Assembly: GCF_019049675.1 (NCBI RefSeq)
Contig: NZ_JAFMOW010000065.1
Span: 124,001 to 188,000 of the forward strand
DNA from: Rahnella bonaserana
GTDB taxonomy: Bacteria; Pseudomonadota; Gammaproteobacteria; Enterobacterales; Enterobacteriaceae
Direction: 5' to 3'
Length of the DNA: 64,000 nucleotides
Shown piece by piece: positions 47,077 through 57,687 of the stretch. Position numbers and translations under genes: made by a program. Positions within the stretch are counted from its first letter, which is position 1, and the number at the start of each line of letters is the position of its first letter. The notes under the pieces were generated by a model that saw only the letters and a list, made by a program, of their open reading frames with translations, did no database searches and was not told the DNA's origin.

Positions 47077-47798
47077 TTTCACTGAAGAATGTTTCTAAAT
47101 GGTACGGGCACTTTCAGGTGCTTACCGATTGCAGCACCGAAGTTAAAAAAGGTGAAGTTGTGGTGGTTTGCGGGCCTTCCGGCTCAGGTAAATCGACGCT
47201 GATCAAAACCGTTAACGGTCTGGAGCCGGTTCAGAAAGGCGAGATACTGGTTAACGGCACGCCGGTGAATGACAAGAAAACCAATCTGGCGCAATTGCGT
47301 GCCAAAGTGGGCATGGTGTTCCAGCATTTCGAATTGTTCCCGCACCTTTCTATCATCGACAACCTGACGCTGGCACAGGTCAAAGTATTAAAACGCGATA
47401 AAGCCGAAGCGAAAGATAAAGGCCTGAAATTACTGGATCGCGTGGGTTTATCTGCACACGCCAATAAGTTCCCGGGTCAGCTTTCCGGTGGTCAGCAGCA
47501 GCGTGTCGCGATTGCCCGTGCGTTATGTATGGATCCTATCGCCATGTTATTTGACGAACCGACTTCTGCGCTTGATCCGGAAATGATCAACGAAGTGCTG
47601 GACGTTATGGTTGAGCTGGCAAACGAAGGCATGACAATGATGGTGGTGACACACGAAATGGGCTTCGCCCGTAAAGTGGCTAACCGCGTGATTTTCATGG
47701 ATGAAGGTAAAATTGTGGAAGATCGTAATAAAGACGATTTCTTCAATAATCCGGAATCAGACCGTGCGCGGGACTTCCTGGCGAAAATCCTGCACTGA
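47073..47798 (+). CDS. gltL: Glutamate/aspartate ABC transporter ATP-binding protein GltL
   Basis: The 241-residue ATPase equals E. coli in length. It has Walker [10 protein letters not shown]-loop [10 protein letters not shown], signature LSGGQQQR, Walker [15 protein letters not shown] and H-loop [10 protein letters not shown] use the ATG giving [12 protein letters not shown], which overlaps the gltK stop codon. A hairpin terminator follows. Confidence 0.98.
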   Translation: MISLKNVSKWYGHFQVLTDCSTEVKKGEVVVVCGPSGSGKSTLIKTVNGLEPVQKGEILVNGTPVNDKKTNLAQLRAKVGMVFQHFELFPHLSIIDNLTLAQVKVLKRDKAEAKDKGLKLLDRVGLSAHANKFPGQLSGGQQQRVAIARALCMDPIAMLFDEPTSALDPEMINEVLDVMVELANEGMTMMVVTHEMGFARKVANRVIFMDEGKIVEDRNKDDFFNNPESDRARDFLAKILH

Positions 47799-47807
47799 TC
47801 AGAATAA

Positions 47808-47838
47808 AACCTGCCCCGCAGAGTCGGGGCAGGTTATT
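47808..47838. terminator. Bidirectional hairpin between gltL and ybeL
   Basis: AACCTGCCCCG-CAGAGT-CGGGGCAGGTT has an 11-bp perfect stem. The U-rich tail is better on the minus strand (TTTTATT), so it can end both convergent transcripts. Confidence 0.75.
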
Positions 47839-47850
47839 GACTGTTAAGGT

Positions 47851-47886
47851 TATTAACAATCAAGGCTGCTATTAACAATCAAGGCT
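47851..47886. repeat. Tandem 17-base duplication at the ybeL 3' end
   Basis: TATTAACAATCAAGGCT occurs at 47851-47867 and again at 47870-47886, with two bases between the copies. The second copy overlaps the last codons and stop of ybeL, so the first is a duplicated ybeL tail. Confidence 0.85.
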
Positions 47887-48382
47887 CAAAGGGACGGCGT
47901 GAAAACTCCGTGTGGCCGCACTCAGGACATTTGCTCAAGATTTCCGGCGTATACACCGCTAAATTGAAATGGCAGTTTTCACATACCAGGTTCCCCAGCC
48001 CGACCACTTCCCCGCTATGATAAATCCCGTGATGGTTGACATCCTTAAGGACTTCTTTCCATTCCAGTTGGGTTTTATCCGTCATATCCGCCAGTTCTTT
48101 CCACAGGCTTTCTTTAATCACCCGCATAAATACGCTGTCCGTGCCGTCATCTTCTGCTTCTGCCACAGCATGCTGGTTTTCAGAATAGCTGCGCGCAAAC
48201 TCATGCAGGTCGCGTCTGACCGCCGAAGTTAACTGCTCAATCTGGATTTCAGACAATTTGCCTTCGTTTTGTAGCTCTGTACGGGCATCCTGCACCAGCG
48301 CGCTGATATCACGTTCCCCATTTTTTAACCGTTCAGTGAGTGAAGCCACCAGTTGGCGGTAAGATTGCGTAATATTGCTCAT
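47879..48382 (-). CDS. ybeL: YbeL zinc-ribbon protein (DUF1451)
   Basis: The 167-residue protein (E. coli 160) is acidic and helical at the N-terminus. It ends in a zinc ribbon with cysteine pairs in CENC and CPEC and the terminal RRPFEP. Its function is unknown. I use the ATG giving MSNITQSYRQLVASL, which has an AAGGAGA ribosome-binding site; an upstream in-frame extension of 10 residues is not conserved. It is convergent with gltL and divergent from leuS. Confidence 0.93.
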   Translation of the reverse strand: MSNITQSYRQLVASLTERLKNGERDISALVQDARTELQNEGKLSEIQIEQLTSAVRRDLHEFARSYSENQHAVAEAEDDGTDSVFMRVIKESLWKELADMTDKTQLEWKEVLKDVNHHGIYHSGEVVGLGNLVCENCHFNLAVYTPEILSKCPECGHTEFSRRPFEP

Positions 48383-48650
48383 AATGTCTTCTCCTTGAAC
48401 TGACGTAATCATTTGCCCGAGGCAAGCGTACTGACTTTATTTTAGCCGTAAATCCCTGATCCGTTGCGCAGATTATGTCGTGCTGGCTCGCAGATTATGA
48501 ATATTGCGCCAATAGCGGACAGAAATCCCCTTTAGCCTTCGCTGGGTGTTGTTGCACCATCCGCTTATCAGCTATGCTATGCGGATCTTTTGATTAAAAC
48601 TTTTTGAGCTACAGGCGTAGCTGTTTTCACTCACAGGACCACCGGCCGCC

Positions 48651-51233
48651 ATGCAAGAGCAATACCGTCCAGAAGACATCGAGTCACACGTTCAGCTTCA
48701 CTGGCAAGAGAAGCAAACCTTTAAAGTTACCGAACAGCCTGGCAAGGAGAAATATTACTGCCTCTCCATGTTGCCTTACCCGTCGGGTCGTCTCCATATG
48801 GGACACGTGCGCAACTACACCATCGGTGACGTGATTTCCCGTTATCAGCGTATGCTCGGCAAAAACGTTCTGCAGCCAATCGGCTGGGATGCTTTCGGCC
48901 TGCCTGCTGAAGGTGCTGCGGTAAAAAACAACACTGCGCCTGCGCCGTGGACATACGAAAACATCGAATACATGAAGAACCAGCTTAAACTGCTGGGCTT
49001 CGGCTATGACTGGGATCGCGAAGTGGCGACCTGCAAACCAGATTATTATCGCTGGGAACAATGGTTCTTCACCAAGTTGTACGAAAAAGGCCTGGTTTAT
49101 AAGAAGACTTCCGCAGTGAACTGGTGCCCGCATGACTTGACGGTTCTGGCGAACGAACAGGTTATCGACGGCTGCTGCTGGCGTTGTGATACCAAAGTAG
49201 AACGCAAAGAAATTCCTCAGTGGTTCATCAAAATCACCGATTACGCCGATCAGTTGCTTAACGATCTGGACACGCTGGAAAGCTGGCCGGAGCAGGTGAA
49301 AACCATGCAGCGCAACTGGATTGGCCGTTCCGAAGGCGTGGAAATTACTTTTGACGTGGCAGAGAGCGACGAAAAAGTGACGGTTTACACCACCCGTCCG
49401 GACACCTTCATGGGCGCGACTTATGTCGCCGTGGCAGCCGGTCATCCGCTGGCGCAACAAGGTGCACAAAACAATCCTGCGCTGAACGATTTCATCGACG
49501 AATGCCGAAATACCAAAGTTGCCGAAGCAGAAATGGCAACAATGGAGAAAAAAGGCATGGCAACCGGTCTGTTTGCTATTCACCCGCTGTCCGGTGAAAA
49601 GCTGCCAATCTGGGTCGCTAACTTCGTTCTGATGGAATACGGCACCGGCGCCGTGATGGCCGTTCCGGGTCACGACCAGCGTGACTGGGAATTCGCCACC
49701 AAATATAACCTGCAAATTAAACCGGTTATTCTGAACCTTGATGGCAGCCAGCCTGATGTCAGCGCAGAAGCGATGACCGAAAAAGGTACGCTGTTCAATT
49801 CAGGTGAATTCGATGGTCTGAGCCACGAAGACGGCTTCAATGCCATTGCCGACAAACTGGTTGCTCAGGGCGTAGGTCAGCGCAAAGTCAACTACCGCCT
49901 GCGCGACTGGGGGGTTTCCCGTCAGCGTTACTGGGGGGCGCCAATCCCGATGATCACGCTGGAAGACGGTACCGTTATTCCTGCGCCAGAAGATCAGTTA
50001 CCCGTCATCCTGCCGGAAGACGTCGTAATGGACGGCATCACCAGCCCGATCAAAGCCGATCCTGAGTGGGCGAAAACCACTGTGAACGGTATTCCGGGTC
50101 TGCGTGAAACCGACACCTTCGATACCTTCATGGAATCTTCCTGGTATTACGCGCGTTACACCTGCCCGCAATATGACGAAGGTATGCTGGATCCGGCAGC
50201 CGCCAACTACTGGCTGCCAGTCGATCAGTATGTGGGTGGTATTGAACACGCTATCATGCACCTGATGTATTTCCGCTTCTTCCACAAACTGATGCGTGAC
50301 GCAGGTCTGGTCGATTCTGACGAACCGGCAAAACGTTTGCTGTGTCAGGGTATGGTTCTGGCCGATGCCTTCTACCACACCGGCAGCAATGGCGAGCGTA
50401 TCTGGGTTTCCCCGACGGATGCCACGGTTGAGCGTGACGAAAAAGGCCGCATCACGAAAGCCACCGATCCGCAGGGCCGCGAGCTGGTTTACGCCGGCAT
50501 GAGCAAGATGTCCAAGTCTAAAAACAACGGCATCGACCCGCAGGTTATGGTAGATAAATACGGCGCCGATACCGTGCGTCTGTTTATGATGTTCGCTTCT
50601 CCGGCTGAAATGACGCTGGAATGGCAGGAGTCTGGCGTTGAAGGCGCAAACCGCTTCCTGAAACGTGTCTGGAAACTGGCATTCGAGCACACTGAAAAAG
50701 GCGCAACCGTTGCTCTGGACGCAGCGTCACTGAACGAAGCGCAAAAAGATCTGCGTCGTGACCTGCATAAAACTATCGCTAAAGTCACCGATGATATCGG
50801 TCGCCGTCAGACCTTCAATACTGCAATCGCTGCCGTGATGGAGCTGATGAACAAACTGGGGCGTGCTCCGCAAGAGACTGAACAGGATCGTGCGTTGCTT
50901 CAGGAAGCGTTGCTGGCGGTTGTGCGTATGCTCTATCCGTTCACCCCGCACGTTTGCTTCACACTCTGGCAGTCACTGAAAGGTGAAGGCGATGTCGACA
51001 CCGCGCCGTGGCCACAGGCTGACGAAAAGGCAATGGTTGAAGACTCCAAGCTGGTCGTGGTACAGGTGAACGGTAAAGTGCGTGCTAAAATCACCGTAGC
51101 CGCTGATGCTACCGAGCAGCAAGTGCGCGAGCGTGCGGCAGAAGAGCATTTGGTCGCAAAATATCTGGATGGGGTTACGGTTCGCAAAGTAATCTACGTC
51201 CCGGGCAAACTTCTTAACCTGGTTGTAGGTTGA
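48651..51233 (+). CDS. leuS: Leucyl-tRNA synthetase
   Basis: LeuS is a class I synthetase of 860 residues, the E. coli length. The HIGH motif is in [15 protein letters not shown]. The CP1 editing domain contains [14 protein letters not shown] and [15 protein letters not shown]. The KMSKS loop is [13 protein letters not shown], and an anticodon-binding helical domain and C-terminal extension follow. It heads a cluster with lptE, holA and nadD: lptE begins 14 bases after the leuS stop codon. Confidence 0.98.
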   Translation: MQEQYRPEDIESHVQLHWQEKQTFKVTEQPGKEKYYCLSMLPYPSGRLHMGHVRNYTIGDVISRYQRMLGKNVLQPIGWDAFGLPAEGAAVKNNTAPAPWTYENIEYMKNQLKLLGFGYDWDREVATCKPDYYRWEQWFFTKLYEKGLVYKKTSAVNWCPHDLTVLANEQVIDGCCWRCDTKVERKEIPQWFIKITDYADQLLNDLDTLESWPEQVKTMQRNWIGRSEGVEITFDVAESDEKVTVYTTRPDTFMGATYVAVAAGHPLAQQGAQNNPALNDFIDECRNTKVAEAEMATMEKKGMATGLFAIHPLSGEKLPIWVANFVLMEYGTGAVMAVPGHDQRDWEFATKYNLQIKPVILNLDGSQPDVSAEAMTEKGTLFNSGEFDGLSHEDGFNAIADKLVAQGVGQRKVNYRLRDWGVSRQRYWGAPIPMITLEDGTVIPAPEDQLPVILPEDVVMDGITSPIKADPEWAKTTVNGIPGLRETDTFDTFMESSWYYARYTCPQYDEGMLDPAAANYWLPVDQYVGGIEHAIMHLMYFRFFHKLMRDAGLVDSDEPAKRLLCQGMVLADAFYHTGSNGERIWVSPTDATVERDEKGRITKATDPQGRELVYAGMSKMSKSKNNGIDPQVMVDKYGADTVRLFMMFASPAEMTLEWQESGVEGANRFLKRVWKLAFEHTEKGATVALDAASLNEAQKDLRRDLHKTIAKVTDDIGRRQTFNTAIAAVMELMNKLGRAPQETEQDRALLQEALLAVVRMLYPFTPHVCFTLWQSLKGEGDVDTAPWPQADEKAMVEDSKLVVVQVNGKVRAKITVAADATEQQVRERAAEEHLVAKYLDGVTVRKVIYVPGKLLNLVVG

Positions 51234-51247
51234 GTCAAGGAGGATCT

Positions 51248-51886
51248 GTGCGACATCCCTTAGTGACACTGCTGCTGACCGCCGCAGTTATGGTGACAGC
51301 AGGTTGCGGATTCCATTTACGTGGAAAAACCAACGTTCCCGACGAACTGCAAACAATCGTTTTAGACAGTGGGGATCCGTATGGTCCGATGACTCGTAAT
51401 ATCAGGACTCAGCTGCGCCTCAGCAATGTGACCATTGTTGATGATCCAACCAAACAGCAGCGTAAGGATATTCCTTCGCTGCGCGTGGGTGCAGAGTCAG
51501 TAGGTCAAAGTACCGCGTCGATCTTCCAGGACGGTAAAACCGCTGAGTACCAGATGGAAATGAATCTGAGTGCAACCGTACTGATGCCGGGTAAAGACAT
51601 TTATCCAATCCACGTGAAAGTGTTCCGTTCGTTCTTTGACAACCCGTTAACGGCGCTGGCAAAAGATAACGAACAGGACATTATTATCGATGAAATGCGT
51701 CAGCAGGCTGCACAGCAACTGATCCGTAAGTTGCTGACCGTTCATGCGTCTGAACTGCATAAAGCTGAAGATGTCGGCGGACGTGAGGTAGAAGTCATTT
51801 CTACCAGTACATCCGCTGCCAGCAAGTCGTCTGAGGATGCCACAGAGGTATCACCAACGACATCGTCCAGCACTTCTGTAAAATGA
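51248..51886 (+). CDS. lptE: LPS-assembly lipoprotein LptE
   Basis: LptE plugs the LptD barrel and helps insert lipopolysaccharide in the outer membrane. The 212-residue lipoprotein has the lipobox VTAGC followed by GFHLRG, as in E. coli. A Ser/Thr-rich low-complexity tail ends it ([20 protein letters not shown]). I chose the GTG preceded by AAGGAGG at ideal distance; the upstream open frame would lack a good signal peptide. It overlaps holA by four bases. Confidence 0.96.
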   Translation: MRHPLVTLLLTAAVMVTAGCGFHLRGKTNVPDELQTIVLDSGDPYGPMTRNIRTQLRLSNVTIVDDPTKQQRKDIPSLRVGAESVGQSTASIFQDGKTAEYQMEMNLSATVLMPGKDIYPIHVKVFRSFFDNPLTALAKDNEQDIIIDEMRQQAAQQLIRKLLTVHASELHKAEDVGGREVEVISTSTSAASKSSEDATEVSPTTSSSTSVK

Positions 51887-52923
51887 TCCGAGTTTATCCG
51901 GAACAACTTGCCGCGCAGCTCCGGGAGGGGCTGCGCGCTTGTTATGTGTTATGTGGCAACGATCCTTTGTTGCTGCAGGAAAGTCAGGACAGCATCCGTA
52001 AAGCGGCACAGCTGGCTGATTTTCAGGAGCATTACACCTTTATCATTGATAACCATACTGAATGGGAGTCAATCTTCAGCATCTGTCAGGCTCTGAGTCT
52101 TTTCGCAAGCCGTCAGACTCTGATGCTTATCCTGCCTGAAAATGGCCCGACAGCGCCGGTAGCCGAACAACTCCTCAGGCTGACGACGCTATTGCATGAA
52201 GACATTCTGCTGTTATTACGTGGAACAAAGCTCACCAAAGCTCAGGAAAACAGTGCATGGTTTAAAGCACTGAGTGATCGGGGCGTTTTCGTCAGTTGTC
52301 AGACGCCTGAACAGGCTCAGTTGCCGCGCTGGGTTTCACGCCGTGCGAAAGAGTTATCCCTTGAGCTTGATGAACCTGCCAACCAGCTTTTGTGTTACTG
52401 CTATGAAGGCAACCTTCTGGCGTTAGCGCAGTCTTTGGAACGCCTCTCCCTGCTCTATCCTGATGGCAAACTCACGCTGCCACGCGTGGAAGAAGCCGTG
52501 AATGATGCCGCGCATTTTACGCCATACCACTGGCTGGATGCCCTGCTTGCGGGGAAAAGTAAACGCGCCTGGCACATTTTGCGTCAGCTGCAGCAGGAAG
52601 ACAGCGAACCGGTTATTTTACTGCGCACCGTACAACGTGAACTTCTGATGTTGTTGAATCTGAAACGTAAAATGGATACGACCCCGCTGCGCACGTTGTT
52701 TGATCAGCAAAAAGTCTGGCAAAACCGCCGGGCGCTGGTGACGCAGGCGCTGCAACGCCTGACACTTGAGCAACTTTCTCAGGCCGTACGTTTACTGACT
52801 CAAATGGAAATTACGCTAAAGCAAGATTACGGTCAGTCAGTCTGGTCGGAGCTTGAAAGCCTCTCCATGCTATTATGTGGAAAACCATTACCCACCCATT
52901 TCGCTGGTTTGGGTTCGTATTGA
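51883..52923 (+). CDS. holA: DNA polymerase III delta subunit
   Basis: HolA is the clamp-opening 'wrench' of the sliding-clamp loader. The 346-residue protein (E. coli 343) begins [17 protein letters not shown] and has the delta-type degenerate AAA+ folds with [14 protein letters not shown], where no true Walker A is expected. A C-terminal collar domain follows. Its ATG overlaps the lptE stop codon. nadD begins 14 bases after it. Confidence 0.96.
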   Translation: MIRVYPEQLAAQLREGLRACYVLCGNDPLLLQESQDSIRKAAQLADFQEHYTFIIDNHTEWESIFSICQALSLFASRQTLMLILPENGPTAPVAEQLLRLTTLLHEDILLLLRGTKLTKAQENSAWFKALSDRGVFVSCQTPEQAQLPRWVSRRAKELSLELDEPANQLLCYCYEGNLLALAQSLERLSLLYPDGKLTLPRVEEAVNDAAHFTPYHWLDALLAGKSKRAWHILRQLQQEDSEPVILLRTVQRELLMLLNLKRKMDTTPLRTLFDQQKVWQNRRALVTQALQRLTLEQLSQAVRLLTQMEITLKQDYGQSVWSELESLSMLLCGKPLPTHFAGLGSY

Positions 52924-52937
52924 AGTCAGGTATCAGT

Positions 52938-53618
52938 ATGCCGCGTAACACCTCTTTTACTTCATCCTCAAGCTCAGCACCGTTGCTGGCCTTTTTTGGC
53001 GGCACGTTCGATCCGATCCATTACGGTCATCTGAAACCGGTAGCCAGTCTGGCGAAAATCGCCGGGTTTGATCAGGTGATCCTGCTGCCTAATAATGTCC
53101 CGCCGCACCGTCCTCAGCCCGAGGCCAGTGCACAGCAACGCCTGCAGATGGTGGAACTTGCTGTCGCCGCCGATCCGCTTTTTTCTGTGGATGCCCGTGA
53201 ACTGACGGTGGATACGCCCTCCTACACCATTGAGACACTTGCAACGTTACGTAAAGAACATGGCGATGATTGCCCGCTGGCGTTTATCATTGGTCAGGAT
53301 TCATTGCTGACGTTGCACAAATGGCACCGATGGGAGTCACTGCTGGATTTTTGTCATCTGGTGGTGATGGCGCGACCGGGATACAAAGAGCACCTGGATA
53401 CGCCAGAATTACAGAAATGGTATGACGCGCACCGGGTGACTGATGCTGAAAAGCTGAAACAGAAACCTTGCGGATTCATTTATCAGGCCAATACGCCACT
53501 GCTGAACATTTCAGCGACTGAAATCCGTGAGCGGCGCCATGCGGGGCTTGATTGCTCAGATTTACTGCCAGCAGCCGTTGAGCACTATATTGAATCGCAG
53601 GGCTTGTACCGCCAGTAG
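52938..53618 (+). CDS. nadD: Nicotinate-mononucleotide adenylyltransferase
   Basis: NadD makes deamido-NAD from NaMN and ATP. The 226-residue protein (E. coli 213) has the nucleotidyltransferase motifs [13 protein letters not shown] and the late ISATEIRER. The N-terminus is about 12 residues longer than in E. coli and Ser-rich ([11 protein letters not shown]). The chosen ATG has only a modest AGG site, and in-frame sequence continues into holA, so the start is somewhat uncertain. Confidence 0.95.
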   Translation: MPRNTSFTSSSSSAPLLAFFGGTFDPIHYGHLKPVASLAKIAGFDQVILLPNNVPPHRPQPEASAQQRLQMVELAVAADPLFSVDARELTVDTPSYTIETLATLRKEHGDDCPLAFIIGQDSLLTLHKWHRWESLLDFCHLVVMARPGYKEHLDTPELQKWYDAHRVTDAEKLKQKPCGFIYQANTPLLNISATEIRERRHAGLDCSDLLPAAVEHYIESQGLYRQ

Positions 53619-53824
53619 CGAACGCGTGCTATACTGCGCCGCTTAATTTCGGCTCTCGATAACGCTACGTGACTCACCAATACAATGTATTGATTGTTAA
53701 ACGTTTTAGGCTGTTTTCCTGATAACCGCTATGTTTATCCATCATGAGACTGATTGTCGCTTCGGTGCCGCACCGGCGCACGTCTTGTGGTGTCAATTGT
53801 TTCAAACATCCCCAGGGGGAACCT

Positions 53825-54142
53825 TTGCAAGGTAAAGCGCTCCAAGATTTTGTTGTCAATAAAGTCGACGACCTGAAAGCACAAGACATCATTGCCATTG
53901 ATGTTAAAGGTAAATCAAGCATCACTGACTGCATGATTATTTGTACCGGCACATCAAGCCGCCATGTTATGTCCATCGCCGGGCATTTGGTTGAAGAAAT
54001 TAAAGCCGTCGGTCTCGATGCGATGGGCGTGAAAGGCATCAACGAAGCTGACTGGGTCGTTGTCGATCTCGGCGAAGTGATCGTTCACGTTATGCAGGAA
54101 GAAAGCCGTCAGTTGTATGAGCTTGAGAAACTCTGGGGCTGA
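53825..54142 (+). CDS. rsfS: Ribosomal silencing factor RsfS
   Basis: RsfS binds L14 (uL14) and blocks subunit joining in stationary phase. Starting at TTG behind AGGGGGA gives 105 residues (M)[15 protein letters not shown]..., exactly the E. coli length with conserved [18 protein letters not shown] and [17 protein letters not shown]. An upstream ATG at 53744 would add 27 unconserved residues, so I reject it. rlmH follows after 3 bases. Confidence 0.95.
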   Translation: MQGKALQDFVVNKVDDLKAQDIIAIDVKGKSSITDCMIICTGTSSRHVMSIAGHLVEEIKAVGLDAMGVKGINEADWVVVDLGEVIVHVMQEESRQLYELEKLWG

Positions 54143-54145
54143 TGC

Positions 54146-54616
54146 GTGAAGCTGCAACTTGTCGCCGTCGGCACTAAAATGCCTGACTGGGTACAAACCG
54201 GTTTTAACGATTATCTGCACCGCTTTCCTAAAGACATGCCGTTTGAACTGACTGAGGTTCCGGCAGGGAAACGCGGAAAGAACGCAGATATCAAACGCAT
54301 TCTTGAGAAAGAAGGCGAGCTGATGCTGGCCGCAGTCGGTAAAGGGAATCGCATCGTGACGCTGGATATTCCAGGGACACCGTGGGAAACCCCGCAACTG
54401 GCGCAACAACTGGAACGCTGGAAACAGGACGGACGTAATGTCAGCCTGCTGATCGGCGGTCCGGAAGGGTTAGCCCCGGCCTGCAAGGCGGCGGCGGAAC
54501 AGAGCTGGTCGCTCTCTCCGTTGACACTTCCTCACCCGCTGGTTCGGGTTCTGGTCGCGGAAAGTCTTTACCGTGCCTGGAGTATTACCACTAATCATCC
54601 ATACCACCGCGAATAA
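54146..54616 (+). CDS. rlmH: 23S rRNA pseudouridine-1915 N3-methyltransferase
   Basis: RlmH is a small SPOUT methyltransferase that modifies m3Psi1915 in helix 69 of 23S rRNA. It has 156 residues (E. coli 155) with a start at GTG and SPOUT-knot segments [12 protein letters not shown] and [23 protein letters not shown] (in two parts). It is co-transcribed with rsfS and precedes mrdA, the conserved arrangement. Confidence 0.97.
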   Translation: MKLQLVAVGTKMPDWVQTGFNDYLHRFPKDMPFELTEVPAGKRGKNADIKRILEKEGELMLAAVGKGNRIVTLDIPGTPWETPQLAQQLERWKQDGRNVSLLIGGPEGLAPACKAAAEQSWSLSPLTLPHPLVRVLVAESLYRAWSITTNHPYHRE

Positions 54617-54654
54617 CGGGTGGTGAATGTCAGCAACATGAATTAAGTAGTGGG

Positions 54655-56559
54655 ATGAAAATAGATCGTAACCCTTTTCGCGACTATACGGCTGAATCAG
54701 CCCTCTTTGTGCGCCGTGCACTGGTGGCGTTCATCGGCATTCTGCTACTTAGCGGTGTCCTGGCCTTCAATCTCTATAACCTGCAAATTGTCCGGTTTCA
54801 GGATTACCAAACCCGTTCCAATGATAACCGCATCAAGCTGGTGCCGATTGCGCCAAGCCGCGGGATTATCTATGACCGAAACGGCACCCCGCTGGCGCTG
54901 AACCGGACGATTTATCAGCTGGAGCTGGTGCCGGAAAAGGTCGATGATTTGCAGGCCACTCTCGAAGGCCTCAGACCCATCGTTGATCTCACCGATGAAG
55001 ATATCGACAACTTCAAAAAAGAACGTCAGCGCTCGCGGCGTTTTACTTCTATTGCGGTTAAAACGGCCCTGACCGAAGTTCAGGTCGCGCGTTTCTCCGT
55101 GAACCAGTTCCATTTCCCCGGCGTTGAAGTCAAAGGCTATCAGCGACGCTATTATCCTTACGGCTCTGCACTAACGCACGTGATCGGCTACGTGTCGAAA
55201 ATTAATGACCGCGATGTGGAACGTCTGGATAAAGACGGCATTCTCGCCAACTACGCGGCGACGCACGACATTGGTAAGCTCGGCATTGAGCGTTATTACG
55301 AAGATACCTTGCACGGTAAAACCGGCTATGAAGAGGTTGAAGTTAATAACCGCGGCCGCGTTATCCGCCAGCTTCACGAAGAACCGCCTCAGGCGGGGAA
55401 AGATATTTACCTGACTATTGACCTGCCTCTGCAACAATACATTGAAGTGTTGCTGACCGGCAGTCGTGCTGCCGTGGTGGTGAGCGACCCGCGGGATGGC
55501 GCAATCCGCGCTTTGGTGTCTAACCCAAGTTATGATCCGAATCTGTTTGTGGATGGCATCTCCAGCAAGGATTACAGCGGTCTTCTTAACGACCCGAACA
55601 AGCCGCTGATAAACCGTACCACGCAGGGTGTTTATCCGCCGGCCTCGACCGTGAAACCGTACATTTCGGTTTCAGCACTGACCTCGGGCGTGATCACTAA
55701 AAATACTTCGTTGTTCGATCCGGGCTGGTGGCAGTTACCGGGTTCGGACAAGCGTTACCGCGACTGGAAACACTGGGGGCATGGTCGTCTGAATGTCACC
55801 AAAGCCCTTGAGGAATCGGCTGATACCTTCTTCTATCAGGTGGCTTATGATATGGGGATTGACCGTCTTTCCGAGTGGATGGGCAAATTTGGTTACGGGC
55901 ATTACAGCGGCATCGATTTATCAGAAGAACGCAGCGGTAATATGCCCAACCGCGACTGGAAGTTTAAACGCTTCAAGAAGCCCTGGTATCAGGGTGACAC
56001 CATCCCGGTTGGTATCGGTCAGGGCTACTGGACGGCAACACCGGTCCAGATCATGAAAGCCATGACCACGCTGATTAACGACGGCAATGTCAAAACACCG
56101 CATTTACTGCTGAGTACCAAAGTTGACGGGCAGCTTGTGCCTTATAAGCAACAGGAAACCACACAAATTGGTGATATTCATTCCGGCTATTGGGAAATTG
56201 CCAAAGACGGGATGTATGGCGTAGCTAACCGTCCGAACGGAACAGCGCGCAAATATTTTGCTGATGCGCCTTACAAAGCGGCGGCTAAATCCGGGACAGC
56301 ACAAGTTTACGGTTTGAAAGCCAATGAAATCTATAATGCGCATAAAATCGCTGAGCATCTGCGTGACCATAAGCTGATGACCTCTTTCGCACCGTACGAC
56401 AAACCGACCGTGGCCGTGGCCGTGGTGCTGGAGAACGGCGGTGCAGGTCCGGCAGTGGGGACCATTTCCCGCCAGATACTCGACCATATTTTACTGGGCG
56501 ACAATACGACACAATTACCGGCTGACGCGCCAGCGCCGCCGGGAACCGAAGGTGATTAA
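54655..56559 (+). CDS. mrdA: Penicillin-binding protein 2 (elongasome transpeptidase)
   Basis: PBP2 cross-links peptidoglycan during lateral wall growth with RodA and MreB. The 634-residue protein (E. coli 633) has one N-terminal span (about 20-42) and a dimerisation/pedestal domain. The transpeptidase motifs are YPPASTVKP (catalytic Ser near 330; E. coli has YPPGST), EESADTFFYQ (SxD) and AAKSGTAQV (KSG). rodA follows after 6 bases. Confidence 0.97.
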   Translation: MKIDRNPFRDYTAESALFVRRALVAFIGILLLSGVLAFNLYNLQIVRFQDYQTRSNDNRIKLVPIAPSRGIIYDRNGTPLALNRTIYQLELVPEKVDDLQATLEGLRPIVDLTDEDIDNFKKERQRSRRFTSIAVKTALTEVQVARFSVNQFHFPGVEVKGYQRRYYPYGSALTHVIGYVSKINDRDVERLDKDGILANYAATHDIGKLGIERYYEDTLHGKTGYEEVEVNNRGRVIRQLHEEPPQAGKDIYLTIDLPLQQYIEVLLTGSRAAVVVSDPRDGAIRALVSNPSYDPNLFVDGISSKDYSGLLNDPNKPLINRTTQGVYPPASTVKPYISVSALTSGVITKNTSLFDPGWWQLPGSDKRYRDWKHWGHGRLNVTKALEESADTFFYQVAYDMGIDRLSEWMGKFGYGHYSGIDLSEERSGNMPNRDWKFKRFKKPWYQGDTIPVGIGQGYWTATPVQIMKAMTTLINDGNVKTPHLLLSTKVDGQLVPYKQQETTQIGDIHSGYWEIAKDGMYGVANRPNGTARKYFADAPYKAAAKSGTAQVYGLKANEIYNAHKIAEHLRDHKLMTSFAPYDKPTVAVAVVLENGGAGPAVGTISRQILDHILLGDNTTQLPADAPAPPGTEGD

Positions 56560-56565
56560 CCGTCA

Positions 56566-57678
56566 ATGACTGAGAACCAACAGAAAAGATCATTGTGGTC
56601 GAAAATGCATATCGACCTGACGATGTTACTGATCATACTTGCGCTGCTGACGTACAGTGCGTTTGTCATGTGGAGCGCCAGCGGTCAGGACATGGGCATG
56701 ATGGAGCGTAAAATCGGCCAGATCCTGATGGGTCTGGTGATCATGCTGGTCATGGCGCAAATCCCGCCCCGCGTTTATGAAAGCTGGGCGCCCTATCTTT
56801 ATATCTTCTGCGTCTTCCTGTTAGTGCTGGTGGATGCCTTCGGCAGTATCAGTAAAGGCGCGCAACGCTGGCTCGATCTGGGCATTATCAAATTTCAGCC
56901 GTCAGAACTGGCGAAAATTGCCGTGCCGTTAATGGTCGCACGCTTTATTAACCGCGACGTGTGTCCGCCGTCACTGAAAAATACCGCCATCGCACTGGCA
57001 CTGATCTTCATCCCTACCCTGCTGGTGGCAGCGCAGCCCGATCTCGGCACCTCGATTCTGATTGCGGCCTCCGGTCTGTTTGTGCTGTTCCTTTCCGGTA
57101 TGAGCTGGAAACTGATCGCCGTCGCCGCCATTCTGGTTGCCGCGTTTATCCCGATTTTGTGGTTCTTCCTGATGCACGATTATCAGCGTGACCGCGTGAT
57201 GATGTTACTGGATCCGGAAAGCGATCCGCTGGGTGCCGGCTATCATATTATTCAATCGAAAATCGCTATCGGTTCGGGCGGACTTTCCGGCAAAGGCTGG
57301 CTGCACGGTACCCAGTCACAGCTGGAATTCCTGCCGGAACGACACACCGACTTTATCTTTGCAGTACTGGCCGAAGAACTGGGCCTGATTGGCGTGCTGG
57401 TGCTGCTGGGGCTATACCTGTGTCTGATCATGCGTGGTCTGGTGATCGCCGCCAATGCGCAAACGACATTCGGGCGCGTAATGTCCGGCGGACTGATGCT
57501 GATTCTGTTCGTTTATGTCTTTGTTAACATCGGTATGGTCAGTGGTATTGTCCCGGTAGTTGGGGTACCTTTGCCTCTGGTCAGCTATGGCGGGTCAGCA
57601 CTCATCGTGCTAATGGCAGGGTTTGGTATCGTCATGTCGATACATACTCATCGAAAAATGTTGTCAAAAAATTTATAG
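56566..57678 (+). CDS. mrdB: Peptidoglycan glycosyltransferase RodA
   Basis: RodA is the SEDS-family glycan polymerase of the elongasome. The 370 residues match E. coli with about ten spans. Conserved segments include [34 protein letters not shown] and [19 protein letters not shown] split across the C-terminal half. It works with PBP2, encoded just upstream. Confidence 0.97.
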   Translation: MTENQQKRSLWSKMHIDLTMLLIILALLTYSAFVMWSASGQDMGMMERKIGQILMGLVIMLVMAQIPPRVYESWAPYLYIFCVFLLVLVDAFGSISKGAQRWLDLGIIKFQPSELAKIAVPLMVARFINRDVCPPSLKNTAIALALIFIPTLLVAAQPDLGTSILIAASGLFVLFLSGMSWKLIAVAAILVAAFIPILWFFLMHDYQRDRVMMLLDPESDPLGAGYHIIQSKIAIGSGGLSGKGWLHGTQSQLEFLPERHTDFIFAVLAEELGLIGVLVLLGLYLCLIMRGLVIAANAQTTFGRVMSGGLMLILFVYVFVNIGMVSGIVPVVGVPLPLVSYGGSALIVLMAGFGIVMSIHTHRKMLSKNL

Positions 57679-57687
57679 AGGTGAGCA

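Noticed and set aside
48684-49715. Long open frame (343 codons) on the minus strand
   Set aside because: It is fully antisense to leuS, which is intact and highly conserved. No family was recognised in the antisense product.
53744-53824. N-terminal extension of RsfS from an upstream ATG
   Set aside because: The added 27 residues are not conserved. The TTG start has a better ribosome-binding site and gives the exact family length.
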